Positions 43,332-53,375 are shown, counted from the first letter of the stretch. The stretch: DNA of 64,000 nucleotides from an uncultured Tateyamaria sp. (GCF_947503415.1 NZ_CANNDS010000001.1:1026501-1090500); one strand, 5' to 3'. Notes: generated by a model from the sequence alone, not told the origin. Translations and numbers: made by a program.

Positions 43332-43574
43332 ATGACACAGCGCCTGCACCTCGTCTTTGGTGGCGAACTGGTGGACCCGTCCAAGAACGTTTTCAAGGAC
43401 ATCGATGACCTGCACATTGTCGGCATCTTCCCGAATTACCAGGCCGCCTATGACGCTTGGAAATCCGAAGCGCAACGCACCGTCGACAACGCGCATATGC
43501 GCTACTACATCGCGCATCTGCACCGCCTGCGGGATGAGGAAAGCGAAACAGCCACTACAGAAGAGTTGGGCTGA
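43332..43574 (+). CDS. DUF4170 domain protein
   Basis: An 80-residue protein, MTQRLHLVFGGELVDPSKNV, containing the complete DUF4170 domain (FKDIDDLHIVGIFPNYQAAY and a C-terminal YYIAHLHRLRDE). It is cytoplasmic and of unknown function. It is consistently placed before the KDO transferase and lpxK in Rhodobacterales, which suggests a lipid A or inner-core connection. The next gene's start lies seven bases after its stop. Confidence 0.9.
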   Translation: MTQRLHLVFGGELVDPSKNVFKDIDDLHIVGIFPNYQAAYDAWKSEAQRTVDNAHMRYYIAHLHRLRDEESETATTEELG

Positions 43575-43581
43575 CCCCAAC

Positions 43582-44802
43582 GTGCGCGGATCGCTCGGGC
43601 TGTCGGCCTATCGCACATTGTCAGGACGGCGTACGCCGCCCGCCTTTGCTCCGTCTCGCGACCGGCCAGAGGGTGAATTGGTGTGGATCCACGCAGCCGA
43701 GCCGGGCAACAATCGCGCACTCAACGATCTGGCGCACAGGTTGGCGTTCATGCGACCCGGCTGCAACGTGATGCTGACGGCGGCCCATGATGCCTTTGGT
43801 GATCGCGGGTCACATGATGTCTGGCAGGAAGACATGCCGCCAGATCATCCAGTGGTGACTGACGCCTTTATCTCGCATTGGGCCCCCGACGTGCTCGTAT
43901 GGGCTTGGGGGGATCTGCGGCCCAATCTTGTTCTGTCAGCCGCCGAAAGCGGTGCACACATGATACTGGTGGACGCCGCGCGCGACGGTTTTGAAAAGCG
44001 TCGCGACCGCTGGCTGCCCGAAGTGCCCCGCGCCCTGCTCGCTCAATTCAACCACGTCACGGCCCGTGACGAAGACGCGCATCAACGTATGGCCCAGATG
44101 GGCCGCCCGGTGGGTGCGATGGAACTGGCAGACGCGCTTCATCCCTTCGGAAAGATGATGCCTGCTGCCGAAAGCGACCTGTCGGATTTGTCCACGGCCC
44201 TTGGCGGGCGACCGACTTGGCTGTCAGCCCGAACGGCGCCCGCAGAGTGTGCAACGATCCTGTCCGCACATAAACAGGCTCTCAAGGCCTCGCACCGGCT
44301 TCTGCTGATCCTTCACTTTTCCGATCTGGCACAGGCCAAGAACGCTCAGGCGCAGTCAACGGATCAAGGGCTGCGCGTGGCCAACTGGACAGAGGGCGAA
44401 TTTCCCGACGAGAACACCCAAGTCCTGATTGCGGACGATGATGATGAACTGGGGCTTTGGTTGCGGGTCGCTACCGTCACCTTCCTCGGAGGCTCCATGC
44501 GGTCGGGATCCGAAGTGTGTGACCCATTTTCTGCTGCAGCCCACGGAACGGCGATCATATATGGCCCGAACATAGGCCCGCATGTCGATGCCTTTACCCG
44601 ACTGATGAATGCAGGTGCGGCGCGGATCGTGAACGACACATCTTCACTGGGGCGTGCCGTCAGTCAGATGATTGCACCGGATCACGCCGCCCACATGGCA
44701 ATGGCGGGCTGGGATGTGGTCACCCGCGGGGCTGACAGCCTCGACCGCATCATCTCTTTGATCCAGGCGCGGTTGGATGCACGTCGCGGCGGGGTCGCTT
44801 GA
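43582..44802 (+). CDS. waaA: KDO-transferase (KdtA/WaaA)-like glycosyltransferase
   Basis: A 406-residue GT-B protein. The N-terminal domain has LVWIHAAEPGNNRAL (about 35-49), FISHWAPDVLVWAWGDLRPN and ILVDAARDGFEKRRDRW, all clear relatives of the KdtA domain. The C-terminal half has TFLGGSMRSGSEVCDPFSAA, the counterpart of the donor-binding GGS..GGHN..EPA. Two positions differ from canonical enzymes: the catalytic Glu of IHAxSxGE is Asn, and the EPA Glu is Asp. KdtA attaches KDO to lipid A at the inner membrane. GTG 43582 (MRGSLGLSAYRTL) fits homologs; an ATG at 43534 would overlap DUF4170. lpxK overlaps its stop. Confidence 0.82.
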   Translation: MRGSLGLSAYRTLSGRRTPPAFAPSRDRPEGELVWIHAAEPGNNRALNDLAHRLAFMRPGCNVMLTAAHDAFGDRGSHDVWQEDMPPDHPVVTDAFISHWAPDVLVWAWGDLRPNLVLSAAESGAHMILVDAARDGFEKRRDRWLPEVPRALLAQFNHVTARDEDAHQRMAQMGRPVGAMELADALHPFGKMMPAAESDLSDLSTALGGRPTWLSARTAPAECATILSAHKQALKASHRLLLILHFSDLAQAKNAQAQSTDQGLRVANWTEGEFPDENTQVLIADDDDELGLWLRVATVTFLGGSMRSGSEVCDPFSAAAHGTAIIYGPNIGPHVDAFTRLMNAGAARIVNDTSSLGRAVSQMIAPDHAAHMAMAGWDVVTRGADSLDRIISLIQARLDARRGGVA

Positions 44803-45809
44803 TGCGCGCGCCTGCTTTCTGGTCACAGCCACAACCTGATTGGCGTGGAAAACTCCTGTCGCCGCTGGGTCTGTTGTATGCCCGCGCCACTGCAAATCGG
44901 ATCGCCAAGGGACAGGCAGAGCAGTTGCCCGTACCTGTCATTTGTGTTGGCAACATCAACGCAGGTGGTACAGGCAAGACACCGACTGTCATGGCCATCG
45001 CGGAAAAGCTGCGTGATCAGTTCCATGACCCCCATATCGTCAGTCGCGGCTATGGCGGGACAGAGACCGGCCCCATCGAAGTCGACCCACTGCGTCACAA
45101 CGCCGAGATGGTCGGGGACGAACCTCTTCTTCTCAGCGCATTTGCCCGCACATGGGTCGCCCGTGATCGTGTTGCAGGCGCGCGCGCAGCGATCGCAGGC
45201 GGAGCGACCGCCATAATCCTGGACGACGGGTTTCAGGACCGTTCGCTTGCCCACGACCTTTCGATTGTTGTGGTGGATGCTGAAACCGGATTCGGAAATG
45301 GCTTGTGCGTGCCAGCTGGACCGTTGCGCGAACCGATTGACGTTGGCCTCTCGCGTGCGGACATTGTGCTGACCATTGGGTCGGATGCCGCGCAAGAGCG
45401 GTTTGACGATAGTACCTTACCCAGCGACCTTCCACATATCAGGGCCGCCTTGACACCGCTGCAGACCGGCATGGACTGGACCGGTATGCGTCTGATCGCA
45501 TTTGCGGGCATCGGACGGCCCGATAAATTCTTCGAGACATTGCGCGCGTTAGGCGCAAAACTTCTGCGTACCGAAGCGCTCGGGGATCATCAAAAACTCA
45601 GTGCGGCGTTTCTGACGCGGCTTGAGCGTGACGCACGGGCCGAGAATGCACAGCTTGTGACCACAGAAAAGGATGCTGCGCGCTTGCCAGCTGCGTTTCG
45701 ATCGAAGGTCATCACGCTTCCCGTGCGACTGTCTTTCGACAATCCCGAAGCACTGGACGCAGCTCTCAAGGCCCTGCCAGTACCATTATCATCAACGCAG
45801 AACGCTTAG
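44802..45809 (+). CDS. lpxK: Tetraacyldisaccharide 4'-kinase
   Basis: A 335-residue membrane-associated P-loop kinase. The N-terminal MRAPAFWSQPQPDWRGKLLS and hydrophobic patch SPLGLLYARATANR precede Walker A GNINAGGTGKTPTV (about 50-63). VSRGYGG and ILDDGFQDRSLAHDLSIVVV carry catalytic residues. A C-terminal LVTTEKDAARLP is also standard. It phosphorylates the 4'-position of lipid A disaccharide at the inner membrane. ATG 44802 overlaps the stop of the KDO-transferase-like gene (TGATG). It is the last gene of the lipid A cluster and is convergent with the dsbA-type gene. Confidence 0.95.
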   Translation: MRAPAFWSQPQPDWRGKLLSPLGLLYARATANRIAKGQAEQLPVPVICVGNINAGGTGKTPTVMAIAEKLRDQFHDPHIVSRGYGGTETGPIEVDPLRHNAEMVGDEPLLLSAFARTWVARDRVAGARAAIAGGATAIILDDGFQDRSLAHDLSIVVVDAETGFGNGLCVPAGPLREPIDVGLSRADIVLTIGSDAAQERFDDSTLPSDLPHIRAALTPLQTGMDWTGMRLIAFAGIGRPDKFFETLRALGAKLLRTEALGDHQKLSAAFLTRLERDARAENAQLVTTEKDAARLPAAFRSKVITLPVRLSFDNPEALDAALKALPVPLSSTQNA

Positions 45810-45845
45810 GCGCGCGGCAATACAATCACTCGCAACCCGCACATG

Positions 45846-45872
45846 AAAAACGCCCGGCCAAAGGGCCGAGCG
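45846..45872 (-). terminator. Rho-independent terminator of the DsbA/DciA genes
   Basis: On the minus strand the stem CGCTCGGCC / GGCCGGGCG (one wobble pair, 4-nt loop, 45851-45872) is followed by TTTTT. It lies about 26 bp after the dsbA-type stop. It may also help stop lpxK read-through. Confidence 0.85.
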
Positions 45873-45898
45873 TCATATCGGTGAAAGGCTGATACGGA

Positions 45899-46597
45899 TC
45901 AGCTGCCAGCGGCTTCTTCGATCAGGGTCGACATCTCGGAATAGGCCATGTTGTTATACGTGGTCCCGTTGATGACAAAGCTGGGGGTCGAGCTGACACC
46001 ATCGGCAGCGGCATTTTCCTGATACCACGCCACCAACGTGCGCAGGTTGTCCGCGTCTGTCAGACACGCCTCGACGCTGTCACCACCAAGGCCCGCCAGA
46101 CGACCGACCTTGCGCAGTTCATCCGCGATCTGTGCCGGATCACCACCACCGGCGCGCGCCCATTCGGACTGGGTCGAATACAGGATGTCAGTGATGCCAA
46201 AGAACGTCTCGGGCGTGCCAGCACAGCGCGCAATGGCGGATGCCCACAGACCGAAGCGGTCAAAATACACTTCGCGGTAAATGAAGTTGATCTTGCCCGT
46301 GTCGATATAGTCCGCCTTCAACTGCTTATATGCGCCTGTGTGGAAGCTGGCGCAGTGCGGACAGGTGTAGCTTGCGTATTCGATCACGGTCACAGGCGCA
46401 TCGGGATTGCCCAACTGCATTTCGACCACGCTTGAGGTGTCGACATCGCTCGACGCTTCCTGCGCATTGGCCGCACCCAACAGCCGTTCAGCCTGCGCCT
46501 GCTCTTGCGTGGACGGGCCACTGGACTGCATCGAGTTCCACAGGAAATACCCGCCGACGCCGACAACAACGGCGAGGATGGCAACGATACGGTTCAT
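45899..46597 (-). CDS. DsbA-family thiol:disulfide oxidoreductase, membrane-anchored
   Basis: A 232-residue periplasmic thioredoxin-fold protein. A single N-terminal hydrophobic helix (MNRIVAILAVVVGVGGYFLW) serves as anchor or uncleaved signal. The active site is CPHC in YASYTCPHCASFHTG (about 83-86), a helical insertion follows, and the cis-proline loop is SSTPSFVING (about 204-213). CPHC matches DsbA, an oxidant; BdbD- and Com1-like proteins look alike. It oxidises or isomerises disulfides in secreted proteins. Its ATG overlaps the stop of the upstream DUF721 gene (ATGA), and a terminator follows. Confidence 0.9.
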   Translation of the reverse strand: MNRIVAILAVVVGVGGYFLWNSMQSSGPSTQEQAQAERLLGAANAQEASSDVDTSSVVEMQLGNPDAPVTVIEYASYTCPHCASFHTGAYKQLKADYIDTGKINFIYREVYFDRFGLWASAIARCAGTPETFFGITDILYSTQSEWARAGGGDPAQIADELRKVGRLAGLGGDSVEACLTDADNLRTLVAWYQENAAADGVSSTPSFVINGTTYNNMAYSEMSTLIEEAAGS

Positions 46598-47115
46598 GTG
46601 CGTGTTCCTTGTTTTTCTTTTGTCAGGATATGTGCGCCCAGCCGTTCGAGGGCCATGCGCAGTGTTTCATCTTCGACAGGGGCCACAACCTTGCTGGCCG
46701 CCTGCGTCATCTCCGGCGCGGGTTGCTTGGGTCCGTCTTCCTTCGGGCGGTGGGCAAAGGCCACCTGCCCGTCTTCAAACCCGGTCGCGGCTGTTTGCGT
46801 GATCCGGATGCGCGCGATGGCGTTGTAGCCATAGACCGCATTCACCTTTTCGCGCAGTTGCTCTTTCTGCATTTCCAGCATCGGTGCTTGCGCCCCGGTG
46901 GTCAGCAGCGTCAGCGTTGCCCCCATTCCGCCACGGCCATAGCTCACTTCGACAGGCCGCGCGATCGAGGCAATATCGGCGCCAGCGACCTCTGACCAAT
47001 CCGTCAGCAATCGGCTTTGGGCAAAGCCACGGCTTTCACTGGCCTGCCGGATACGCCCGGTCAGCAACGAAGCTGTCCGTTTGAACCCTTTTGTACTGGC
47101 GCGCCGCGTGGCCAT
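46594..47115 (-). CDS. dciA: DUF721/DciA-family protein
   Basis: A 173-residue protein. The DUF721 core is at about residues 10-110 (GFAQSRLLTDWSEVAGADIA, then LTLLTTGAQAPMLEMQKEQL and REKVNAVYGYNAIARIRI). DciA proteins load or operate the replicative helicase DnaB where DnaC is absent. A less conserved acidic/basic C-terminal tail follows. ATG 47115 (MATRRASTKGF) is where homology begins although the frame is open upstream. It is divergent from mutY and overlaps the dsbA-type gene by four bases. The dciA-dsbA // mutY order is familiar in Rhodobacterales. Confidence 0.88.
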   Translation of the reverse strand: MATRRASTKGFKRTASLLTGRIRQASESRGFAQSRLLTDWSEVAGADIASIARPVEVSYGRGGMGATLTLLTTGAQAPMLEMQKEQLREKVNAVYGYNAIARIRITQTAATGFEDGQVAFAHRPKEDGPKQPAPEMTQAASKVVAPVEDETLRMALERLGAHILTKEKQGTRT

Positions 47116-47197
47116 GGCTATGTTCCCTGTCACTTGGACGTGATCATAGCGGATCAAGGCATGATCACCACCCATCTCAATAGGGAAAGCATAACTC

Positions 47198-48241
47198 TTG
47201 CGTGACCTCAGCCGCGACCTTTTGGACTGGTACGACGTTCATGCCCGGACCATGCCGTGGCGGGTAAGCCCGACAGGCAAGAAGGACGGCGTGCGACCCG
47301 ACCCCTATGCGGTCTGGATGTCGGAGATCATGCTGCAGCAAACGACCGTGGCGGCGGTCACTGAATACTTCAAACGGTTTATCACCCGTTGGCCTACGGT
47401 GGCTGATCTGGCAGCCGCACAAGACGCCGATGTCATGGGGGAATGGGCGGGTCTTGGGTACTATGCCCGCGCCCGCAACCTGCTGAAATGCGCCCGCGCC
47501 GTAGTGAATGATCATGGCGGCCAGTTCCCCGCCGATCATGCCGCCTTGTTGAAATTGCCGGGGATCGGTCCTTACACGGCGGCAGCCATCGCCTCCATCG
47601 CCTTTGACCTGCGCCACGTCGTGGTGGACGGCAATGTCGAGCGGGTCATGACGCGTATGTTTGATGAACATACGCCCCTGCCCGCAGCCAAACCGATCCT
47701 GACGGAACATGCCGACCGCCTGACGCCAACCGACAGACCCGGCGATCATGCGCAGGCGGTGATGGATCTGGGAGCCACGATCTGTACCCCCAAATCACCG
47801 GCTTGCGGCATCTGCCCGTGGCGCGACCCCTGTGCCGGACGCATCGCAGGCACAGCACCTGAACTGCCGAAGAAGACCCCGAAAAAGCCAAAGCCTGTCC
47901 GCCATGGCACTGTCTACCTCGCCCAGCGCGACGATGGCGCATGGCTGGTCGAAACCCGCCCGGACAAAGGGCTACTGGGTGGCATGATGGGGTGGCCAGG
48001 CTCAGATTGGGTAGACACGTCTCTGCCGCGCCCCACCGACCCGCCACTCGAAACTGCATGGCACAAGCTGCAAGGGGAAGTGCGGCACACGTTCACCCAT
48101 TTCCACCTGATTCTCGATGTGATGATCGCAAAAGTGGACGACATCACTCCTGATCGGGGGCGATTCCTTGCACGCACCGACTTCCGCCCGTCGGACCTGC
48201 CCACCGTGATGCGCAAAGCATTCGATCTGTCGCAGAAGTGA
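47198..48241 (+). CDS. mutY: A/G-specific adenine glycosylase MutY
   Basis: A 347-residue DNA glycosylase. The HhH motif is LPGIGPYTAAAIASIAF (about 117-133), with catalytic Asp in VVVDGNVERV; catalytic Glu is in WMSEIMLQQT. The [4Fe-4S] cysteines are all present (CTPKSPACGICPWRDPC). The C-terminal NUDIX-like domain (about 225-347) recognises 8-oxoG. It removes adenine opposite 8-oxoguanine. The start is TTG 47198 (MRDLSRDLLDWYD), preceded by GGGAAAG. It is divergent from dciA. Confidence 0.95.
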   Translation: MRDLSRDLLDWYDVHARTMPWRVSPTGKKDGVRPDPYAVWMSEIMLQQTTVAAVTEYFKRFITRWPTVADLAAAQDADVMGEWAGLGYYARARNLLKCARAVVNDHGGQFPADHAALLKLPGIGPYTAAAIASIAFDLRHVVVDGNVERVMTRMFDEHTPLPAAKPILTEHADRLTPTDRPGDHAQAVMDLGATICTPKSPACGICPWRDPCAGRIAGTAPELPKKTPKKPKPVRHGTVYLAQRDDGAWLVETRPDKGLLGGMMGWPGSDWVDTSLPRPTDPPLETAWHKLQGEVRHTFTHFHLILDVMIAKVDDITPDRGRFLARTDFRPSDLPTVMRKAFDLSQK

Positions 48242-48326
48242 AGGCACGCGGCGTAGCGTCACGCTTGGCAGACCATCGTAGGCGGGCCTATTGTTTTAGT
48301 ACGAACACCATAGGATTTTAACTCGT

Positions 48327-49463
48327 ATGACCCTGCCTCCCGAAACAGTCGCCAAGGTGCAGAACGCGCTGCCCTTTGCCTTGTCGTTCCTCCTGATCCC
48401 TCTGGCCATCGTCAGCGCAGTCTATGGCGGCTGGACGGTGATCCTATTGCCGGTAGTCACTTGGTACATGTTCTCGATCCTTGATTTGGCGGTCGGTCTG
48501 AACACGGACAATGCTGATCTTGAGGCGACGGATGACGACCTGTTCTGGTATCGCATGATCACGGTCGCATGGGTGCCTGCACAATTCCTGATGCTCTTTG
48601 GCTTGATCGGCTATGTCGCCCCGGCCGAACACCTGAATACGCTGGAAAAGATCGCGATTTTCTTTGGCATCGGCGTCATCACCGGCTCGGTCGGGATCAA
48701 CTACAGCCACGAACTGATGCACCAGAAGAACAAGTTGGAACGCTGGCTGGGTGACGCGTTGTTGGCGATGGTCCTCTATTCCCACTTTCGGTCAGAACAC
48801 CTGCTGGTGCACCACCGCTATGTCGCCACGCCGCGCGACCCCGTCACTGCCCGCATGAACGAGACGTTCTACCGCTACTACCCTCGCGTTCTGAAACAGT
48901 GCTTTTTGTCCGCGTTGAACGCCGAAAAGGCGATGCTGGCCCGCAAGGACCTGCCTGCAACCGACAGTTCAAACCCGTTCTGGAAATACGCCTACCTGCA
49001 ATTGATCTGCTTCATGCTGGCCTTCATCCTGGGCGGCTGGGCTGGCGTTGGCCTTTTCGTCCTGCAAGCCGGGGTCGCGATCTGGCAGCTGGAACTGGTC
49101 AACTACATTGAACACTACGGCCTGACCCGCAAACATCTGGGCGATGGCAAATACGAGCATGTCCAACCACGGCATTCGTGGAATGCCGCACACAAGGCAT
49201 CGAACTGGCTGCTGATCAACCTTCAGCGGCATTCCGACCACCACTATAAACCCGACCGCCGCTTCCCGGTCCTGCAAAACTACACCGAAGCGGACGCCCC
49301 CCAACTGCCCTATGGCTATCCGGTGATGACGATTGCCGCGATGATGCCAAGCGTCTGGAAACGGGTAATGAACCCGCGGGTGCAGAAATGGCGGGACATG
49401 TACTACCCCGAAATCACGGATTGGAGCGCATATAACAAGGCTTCCAACCCGCTCCCGCGTTAA
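48327..49463 (+). CDS. alkB: Alkane 1-monooxygenase (AlkB-type)
   Basis: A 378-residue non-haem diiron membrane hydroxylase with about six membrane helices. Histidine boxes are HELMHQK (about 131-137), EHLLVHHRY (about 155-163) and LQRHSDHH (about 297-304), with the extra NYIEHYGL near residue 258. The second box has Val where EHxxGHH normally has Gly. It hydroxylates medium-chain alkanes or related hydrophobic substrates with rubredoxin electrons; no rubredoxin or rubredoxin reductase gene is adjacent. The stop overlaps the convergent cyclase gene's stop (49460-49463). Confidence 0.92.
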   Translation: MTLPPETVAKVQNALPFALSFLLIPLAIVSAVYGGWTVILLPVVTWYMFSILDLAVGLNTDNADLEATDDDLFWYRMITVAWVPAQFLMLFGLIGYVAPAEHLNTLEKIAIFFGIGVITGSVGINYSHELMHQKNKLERWLGDALLAMVLYSHFRSEHLLVHHRYVATPRDPVTARMNETFYRYYPRVLKQCFLSALNAEKAMLARKDLPATDSSNPFWKYAYLQLICFMLAFILGGWAGVGLFVLQAGVAIWQLELVNYIEHYGLTRKHLGDGKYEHVQPRHSWNAAHKASNWLLINLQRHSDHHYKPDRRFPVLQNYTEADAPQLPYGYPVMTIAAMMPSVWKRVMNPRVQKWRDMYYPEITDWSAYNKASNPLPR

Positions 49464-50812
49464 TCCAGAACCCAGACCGGCAAAGGCTTAGCTACACCGC
49501 GCACCGTTTGATCTGGTGCGCGGTGGAAGCCATCGGTGCCACCTGCCGCAACCATAATCGCATCGCTGACAATAGCGCGCACATCCAGACCACGGGTCAT
49601 CGCCTCAAGCCTGCTGGCGACATTCACGGTGTCCCCCAGCACGGCAAACTCCAGGCGGTTCGCGCCGATGTCACCCAGAACAACGGGCCCGAAATGGAGG
49701 CCGAACCGGGCGTCGATCTCTGGCAGTCCGTCGGTCCCCCGGTCGGCGTTCAACGCATCCATCCGGTCCACCATCGCCCGCACACAGGCCACCGCACGCG
49801 CGGCATCATCCTCAAGCGGTAATGGCGTGCCAAACGTCGCCATCAACCCGTCCCCCAGATACTTGTCGAGCGTTCCGCCATGGGCGAACACCTCGCTTTC
49901 CATGCGGGCGTGAAAGGCGCGCAACGTCTCAATCACTTCCTCAGCGGGACGGCCATTGGCATAGGTCGTGAAGCCGACGATATCGACAAACAGCACAGCA
50001 GCATCATGGCTGCGGATTTGCCCGAGCGGCTCGTCCTTGGTCGACAATTCTTCGACCATCGTAGGCGAAAAATATCTGGCCAGATTGGTCCGTTCGCGCG
50101 CCATCTCGGCACTGTCCAGCACAAGGTTCTGATAGCGGCGCACCGCCACAGCAAGGATCGCCGCCACAACGACAAACACGACGACCTGTTGAAAGCGCAG
50201 GTCCCAGTTCACATTGTTCGGATCAAAGGCGCGGGCCAGATCGGGATTGTCGGGAAACATCTGCACGGCAGCATCGGACAACTCCGGAAATGTCCTGCCA
50301 AACCACCAGACGCAAAGCGTGCCCAGCAACCAAAGGGCCGTGGTCCAGTTGCCAATCGCGATGATGGTCCGCCACGAATAGGTCAGCACCCCTGCGGCCA
50401 GAATGATGAAGAAATACTGGAAAACCTCGAAGTTATAGATCAGCGCCGTTGGGACCGGTTCATTCTGCAATGGGTTGGGCACCAGCAAGGCCAGCGTCAT
50501 CAACAGCAGGTCCAAAAACAGCAATCCCAGCTCAGCTCGTGATTGGCCCACGCGACCCACACGGCGCTGCGCCAGTCCTACAAGCACAAGACAGAACAGC
50601 AGGAACAGGTACCAGATCACATCCCAGTTCGGGTTCAGGAACACCAGCATGATCGCCGTGACAGACAACGCACCGATGCGTGCCTTGACGGCCAGGTCCA
50701 TCCCCTCGCGCTTGTTGCGGGCCAATGCCTCTTGCGCGTGGCGGTGCGCGGGCACCTCATCATCACGGTCATTGCGACCGGCTGTCGCCAGTGTGCTGCT
50801 GATATCGACCAT
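49460..50812 (-). CDS. Membrane-bound class III adenylate/guanylate cyclase
   Basis: A 450-residue protein. An N-terminal cytoplasmic stretch is followed by about six transmembrane helices (about residues 45-215), then a class III cyclase domain (about 260-450). Catalytic features are VLFVDIVGFT with metal Asp, LDKYLGDGLMATFG with the second Asp and a Lys favouring ATP, and VLGDTVNVASRLEAM with the transition-state Asn/Arg. It would make cAMP in response to a membrane signal. The frame is open upstream but ATG 50812 gives MVDISSTLATAG. It is convergent with alkB, the stop codons overlapping. Confidence 0.9.
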   Translation of the reverse strand: MVDISSTLATAGRNDRDDEVPAHRHAQEALARNKREGMDLAVKARIGALSVTAIMLVFLNPNWDVIWYLFLLFCLVLVGLAQRRVGRVGQSRAELGLLFLDLLLMTLALLVPNPLQNEPVPTALIYNFEVFQYFFIILAAGVLTYSWRTIIAIGNWTTALWLLGTLCVWWFGRTFPELSDAAVQMFPDNPDLARAFDPNNVNWDLRFQQVVVFVVVAAILAVAVRRYQNLVLDSAEMARERTNLARYFSPTMVEELSTKDEPLGQIRSHDAAVLFVDIVGFTTYANGRPAEEVIETLRAFHARMESEVFAHGGTLDKYLGDGLMATFGTPLPLEDDAARAVACVRAMVDRMDALNADRGTDGLPEIDARFGLHFGPVVLGDIGANRLEFAVLGDTVNVASRLEAMTRGLDVRAIVSDAIMVAAGGTDGFHRAPDQTVRGVAKPLPVWVLD

Positions 50813-50859
50813 TCTGTCTGCCCTCGTGTGTCCGCACGGCAAATGTAAACCGGAGTAAC

Positions 50860-50886
50860 AAAAAAGCCCCGCCAAAAAGGCGGGGC
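50860..50886 (-). terminator. Rho-independent terminator of ccrM
   Basis: On the minus strand the perfect stem GCCCCGCC / GGCGGGGC with loop TTTTT (50866-50886) is followed by TTTTTTG. It is about 60 bp beyond the ccrM stop and just upstream of the cyclase start. Confidence 0.88.
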
Positions 50887-50948
50887 AAGGTGCAGTGCCA
50901 TTGACTGGCCTTGGTTAAGGCCGCAGGCACCTGGCGGTGTCTCGAGAA

Positions 50949-52137
<1,189 letters not shown>

Positions 52138-52139
<2 letters not shown>

Positions 52140-52752
52140 AGTCACTTATGATTTTTTCTTGATACAACATATTGTGGACGGGTTTGAAGGTTCGTCTATG
52201 GTGTGGGGTCACCCCAAGATTTTCCAACGCCAACCTGTGGCTTTTTGACGGATATCCCATGTTCGTCTCCCAGCCGTAGCCGGGGTGCTGTTGCGCCAAA
52301 TCCACCATGATCCGATCGCGACATATTTTGGCCACAATTGAAGCCGCTGCGATGCTGAGCGACCGGGCGTCCCCGCGCACCACCGGTGTCGCGCGAACAG
52401 CCAACCCGCGCGGCAGCATTGTCCCATCAATCAACACATGATCCGGACGTATCCGCAGCCCGGCCACCGCACGCTCCATCGCCAGATGCGACGCACGCAA
52501 GATGTTCAACTCCTCGATCTCCCGAACCGACGCATGAGCAACCGACACATCCGCAGATCCAAGAATGGCATCCAAAACCGCTTCTCGCTTGCGGGCAGTC
52601 AACTTCTTTGAATCGTCCAGCCCATCGGGAATCGCATGAGGGTCCAAAACGACTGCCGCCGCCGTCACGGGTCCGGCCAATGGCCCACGTCCGACCTCAT
52701 CCACACCAGCCACGCGCCCACAAATCCGCGCTTCCATCTCAAAATCCGGCAC
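52138..52752 (-). CDS. rnhB: Ribonuclease HII
   Basis: A 204-residue RNase H-fold enzyme. VAGVDEVGRGPLAGPV contains the first Asp-Glu metal pair, VLIDGTMLP the third acid, and SIVAKICRDRIM the C-terminal catalytic segment; HPGYGWETNMGYPSKSH is also typical. It cuts RNA in RNA:DNA hybrids and removes misincorporated ribonucleotides. GTG 52752 (MPDFEMEARICGRVAGVDE) fits homologs that begin with PDF; ATG 52737 is a shorter alternative. It is upstream of ccrM on the same strand, with the GANTC cluster between. Confidence 0.93.
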
Positions 52753-52855
52753 AGCGTCATCCGTTTCTTCTGACCAAAAATACCACCGCCGGAGGCAAAA
52801 CGCATTTTCCGGAGGAAAGTGCAAACATCACGTGTCGCCGCAAGGCGACGCAATG

Positions 52856-52886
52856 AAAAAAGGGCGGTGCCCGAACACCGCCCTTT
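52856..52886 (-). terminator. Rho-independent terminator of the secreted basic protein gene
   Basis: On the minus strand the perfect stem GGGCGGTG / CACCGCCC (52862-52869 and 52876-52883) with a 6-nt loop is followed by TTTTTTC. It starts about 40 bp after the stop at 52926. Confidence 0.88.
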
Positions 52887-52925
52887 GCAAGGTGGACCAT
52901 GCAGGCATGGCCCATCTGCCCGCTC

Positions 52926-53375
52926 TTAGCGACGGGCCAATTGGTAACCATGCCGGTTCAGACACCGCGCCGAAAACCCTCGGCGCCAACCGCGGTTGGT
53001 ATACACATCACGGTGGCATGCATGCGGCAGGCTGTTCACATGACGGTAGTGATTATTCAGACACCGCTGTCCAAATATCTGGCGATATCCACGGTCCGTC
53101 GGAACACTTCGCAGACATTGCTGCGGCAACAGCTTGCGGTTCACCCGTTTCGGAATTGGCTTGGGATGTACCGGTCTATGAACACTGTGGCGCTTCTTCT
53201 TGTCTTTCTTCTTGTCGTGAATGACGGCGCCCACGATGGCCAGTCCCAAGAGGGCGGCAATGGCCGCTCCAACTTCATCGTCTCCCGCACGGGCGGGGGC
53301 TGCGGTGAACCCAGTGATGGCAATTGCAATTGCTGCAACAAGGCCAATGAACTGACGGTGTACACGATGGGTCAT
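52926..53375 (-). CDS. Secreted basic cysteine-containing hypothetical protein
   Basis: A 149-residue precursor. After MTHRVHRQFIGLVAAIAIAI comes a signal-peptide end at APARA, an Ala/Gly-rich hydrophobic segment (GAAIAALLGLAIVGAVI), then a strongly basic linker HDKKKDKKKRHSVHRPVHPK. The C-terminal 80 residues carry four cysteines in two similar blocks (QQCLRSVPTDRGYRQIFGQR, then HACHRDVYTNRGWRRGFSAR), suggesting an internal duplication with two disulfides. No family is recognised; roseobacters often carry such small periplasmic proteins. ATG 53375 has AAGGA upstream. It ends at its own terminator. Confidence 0.75.
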   Translation of the reverse strand: MTHRVHRQFIGLVAAIAIAITGFTAAPARAGDDEVGAAIAALLGLAIVGAVIHDKKKDKKKRHSVHRPVHPKPIPKRVNRKLLPQQCLRSVPTDRGYRQIFGQRCLNNHYRHVNSLPHACHRDVYTNRGWRRGFSARCLNRHGYQLARR

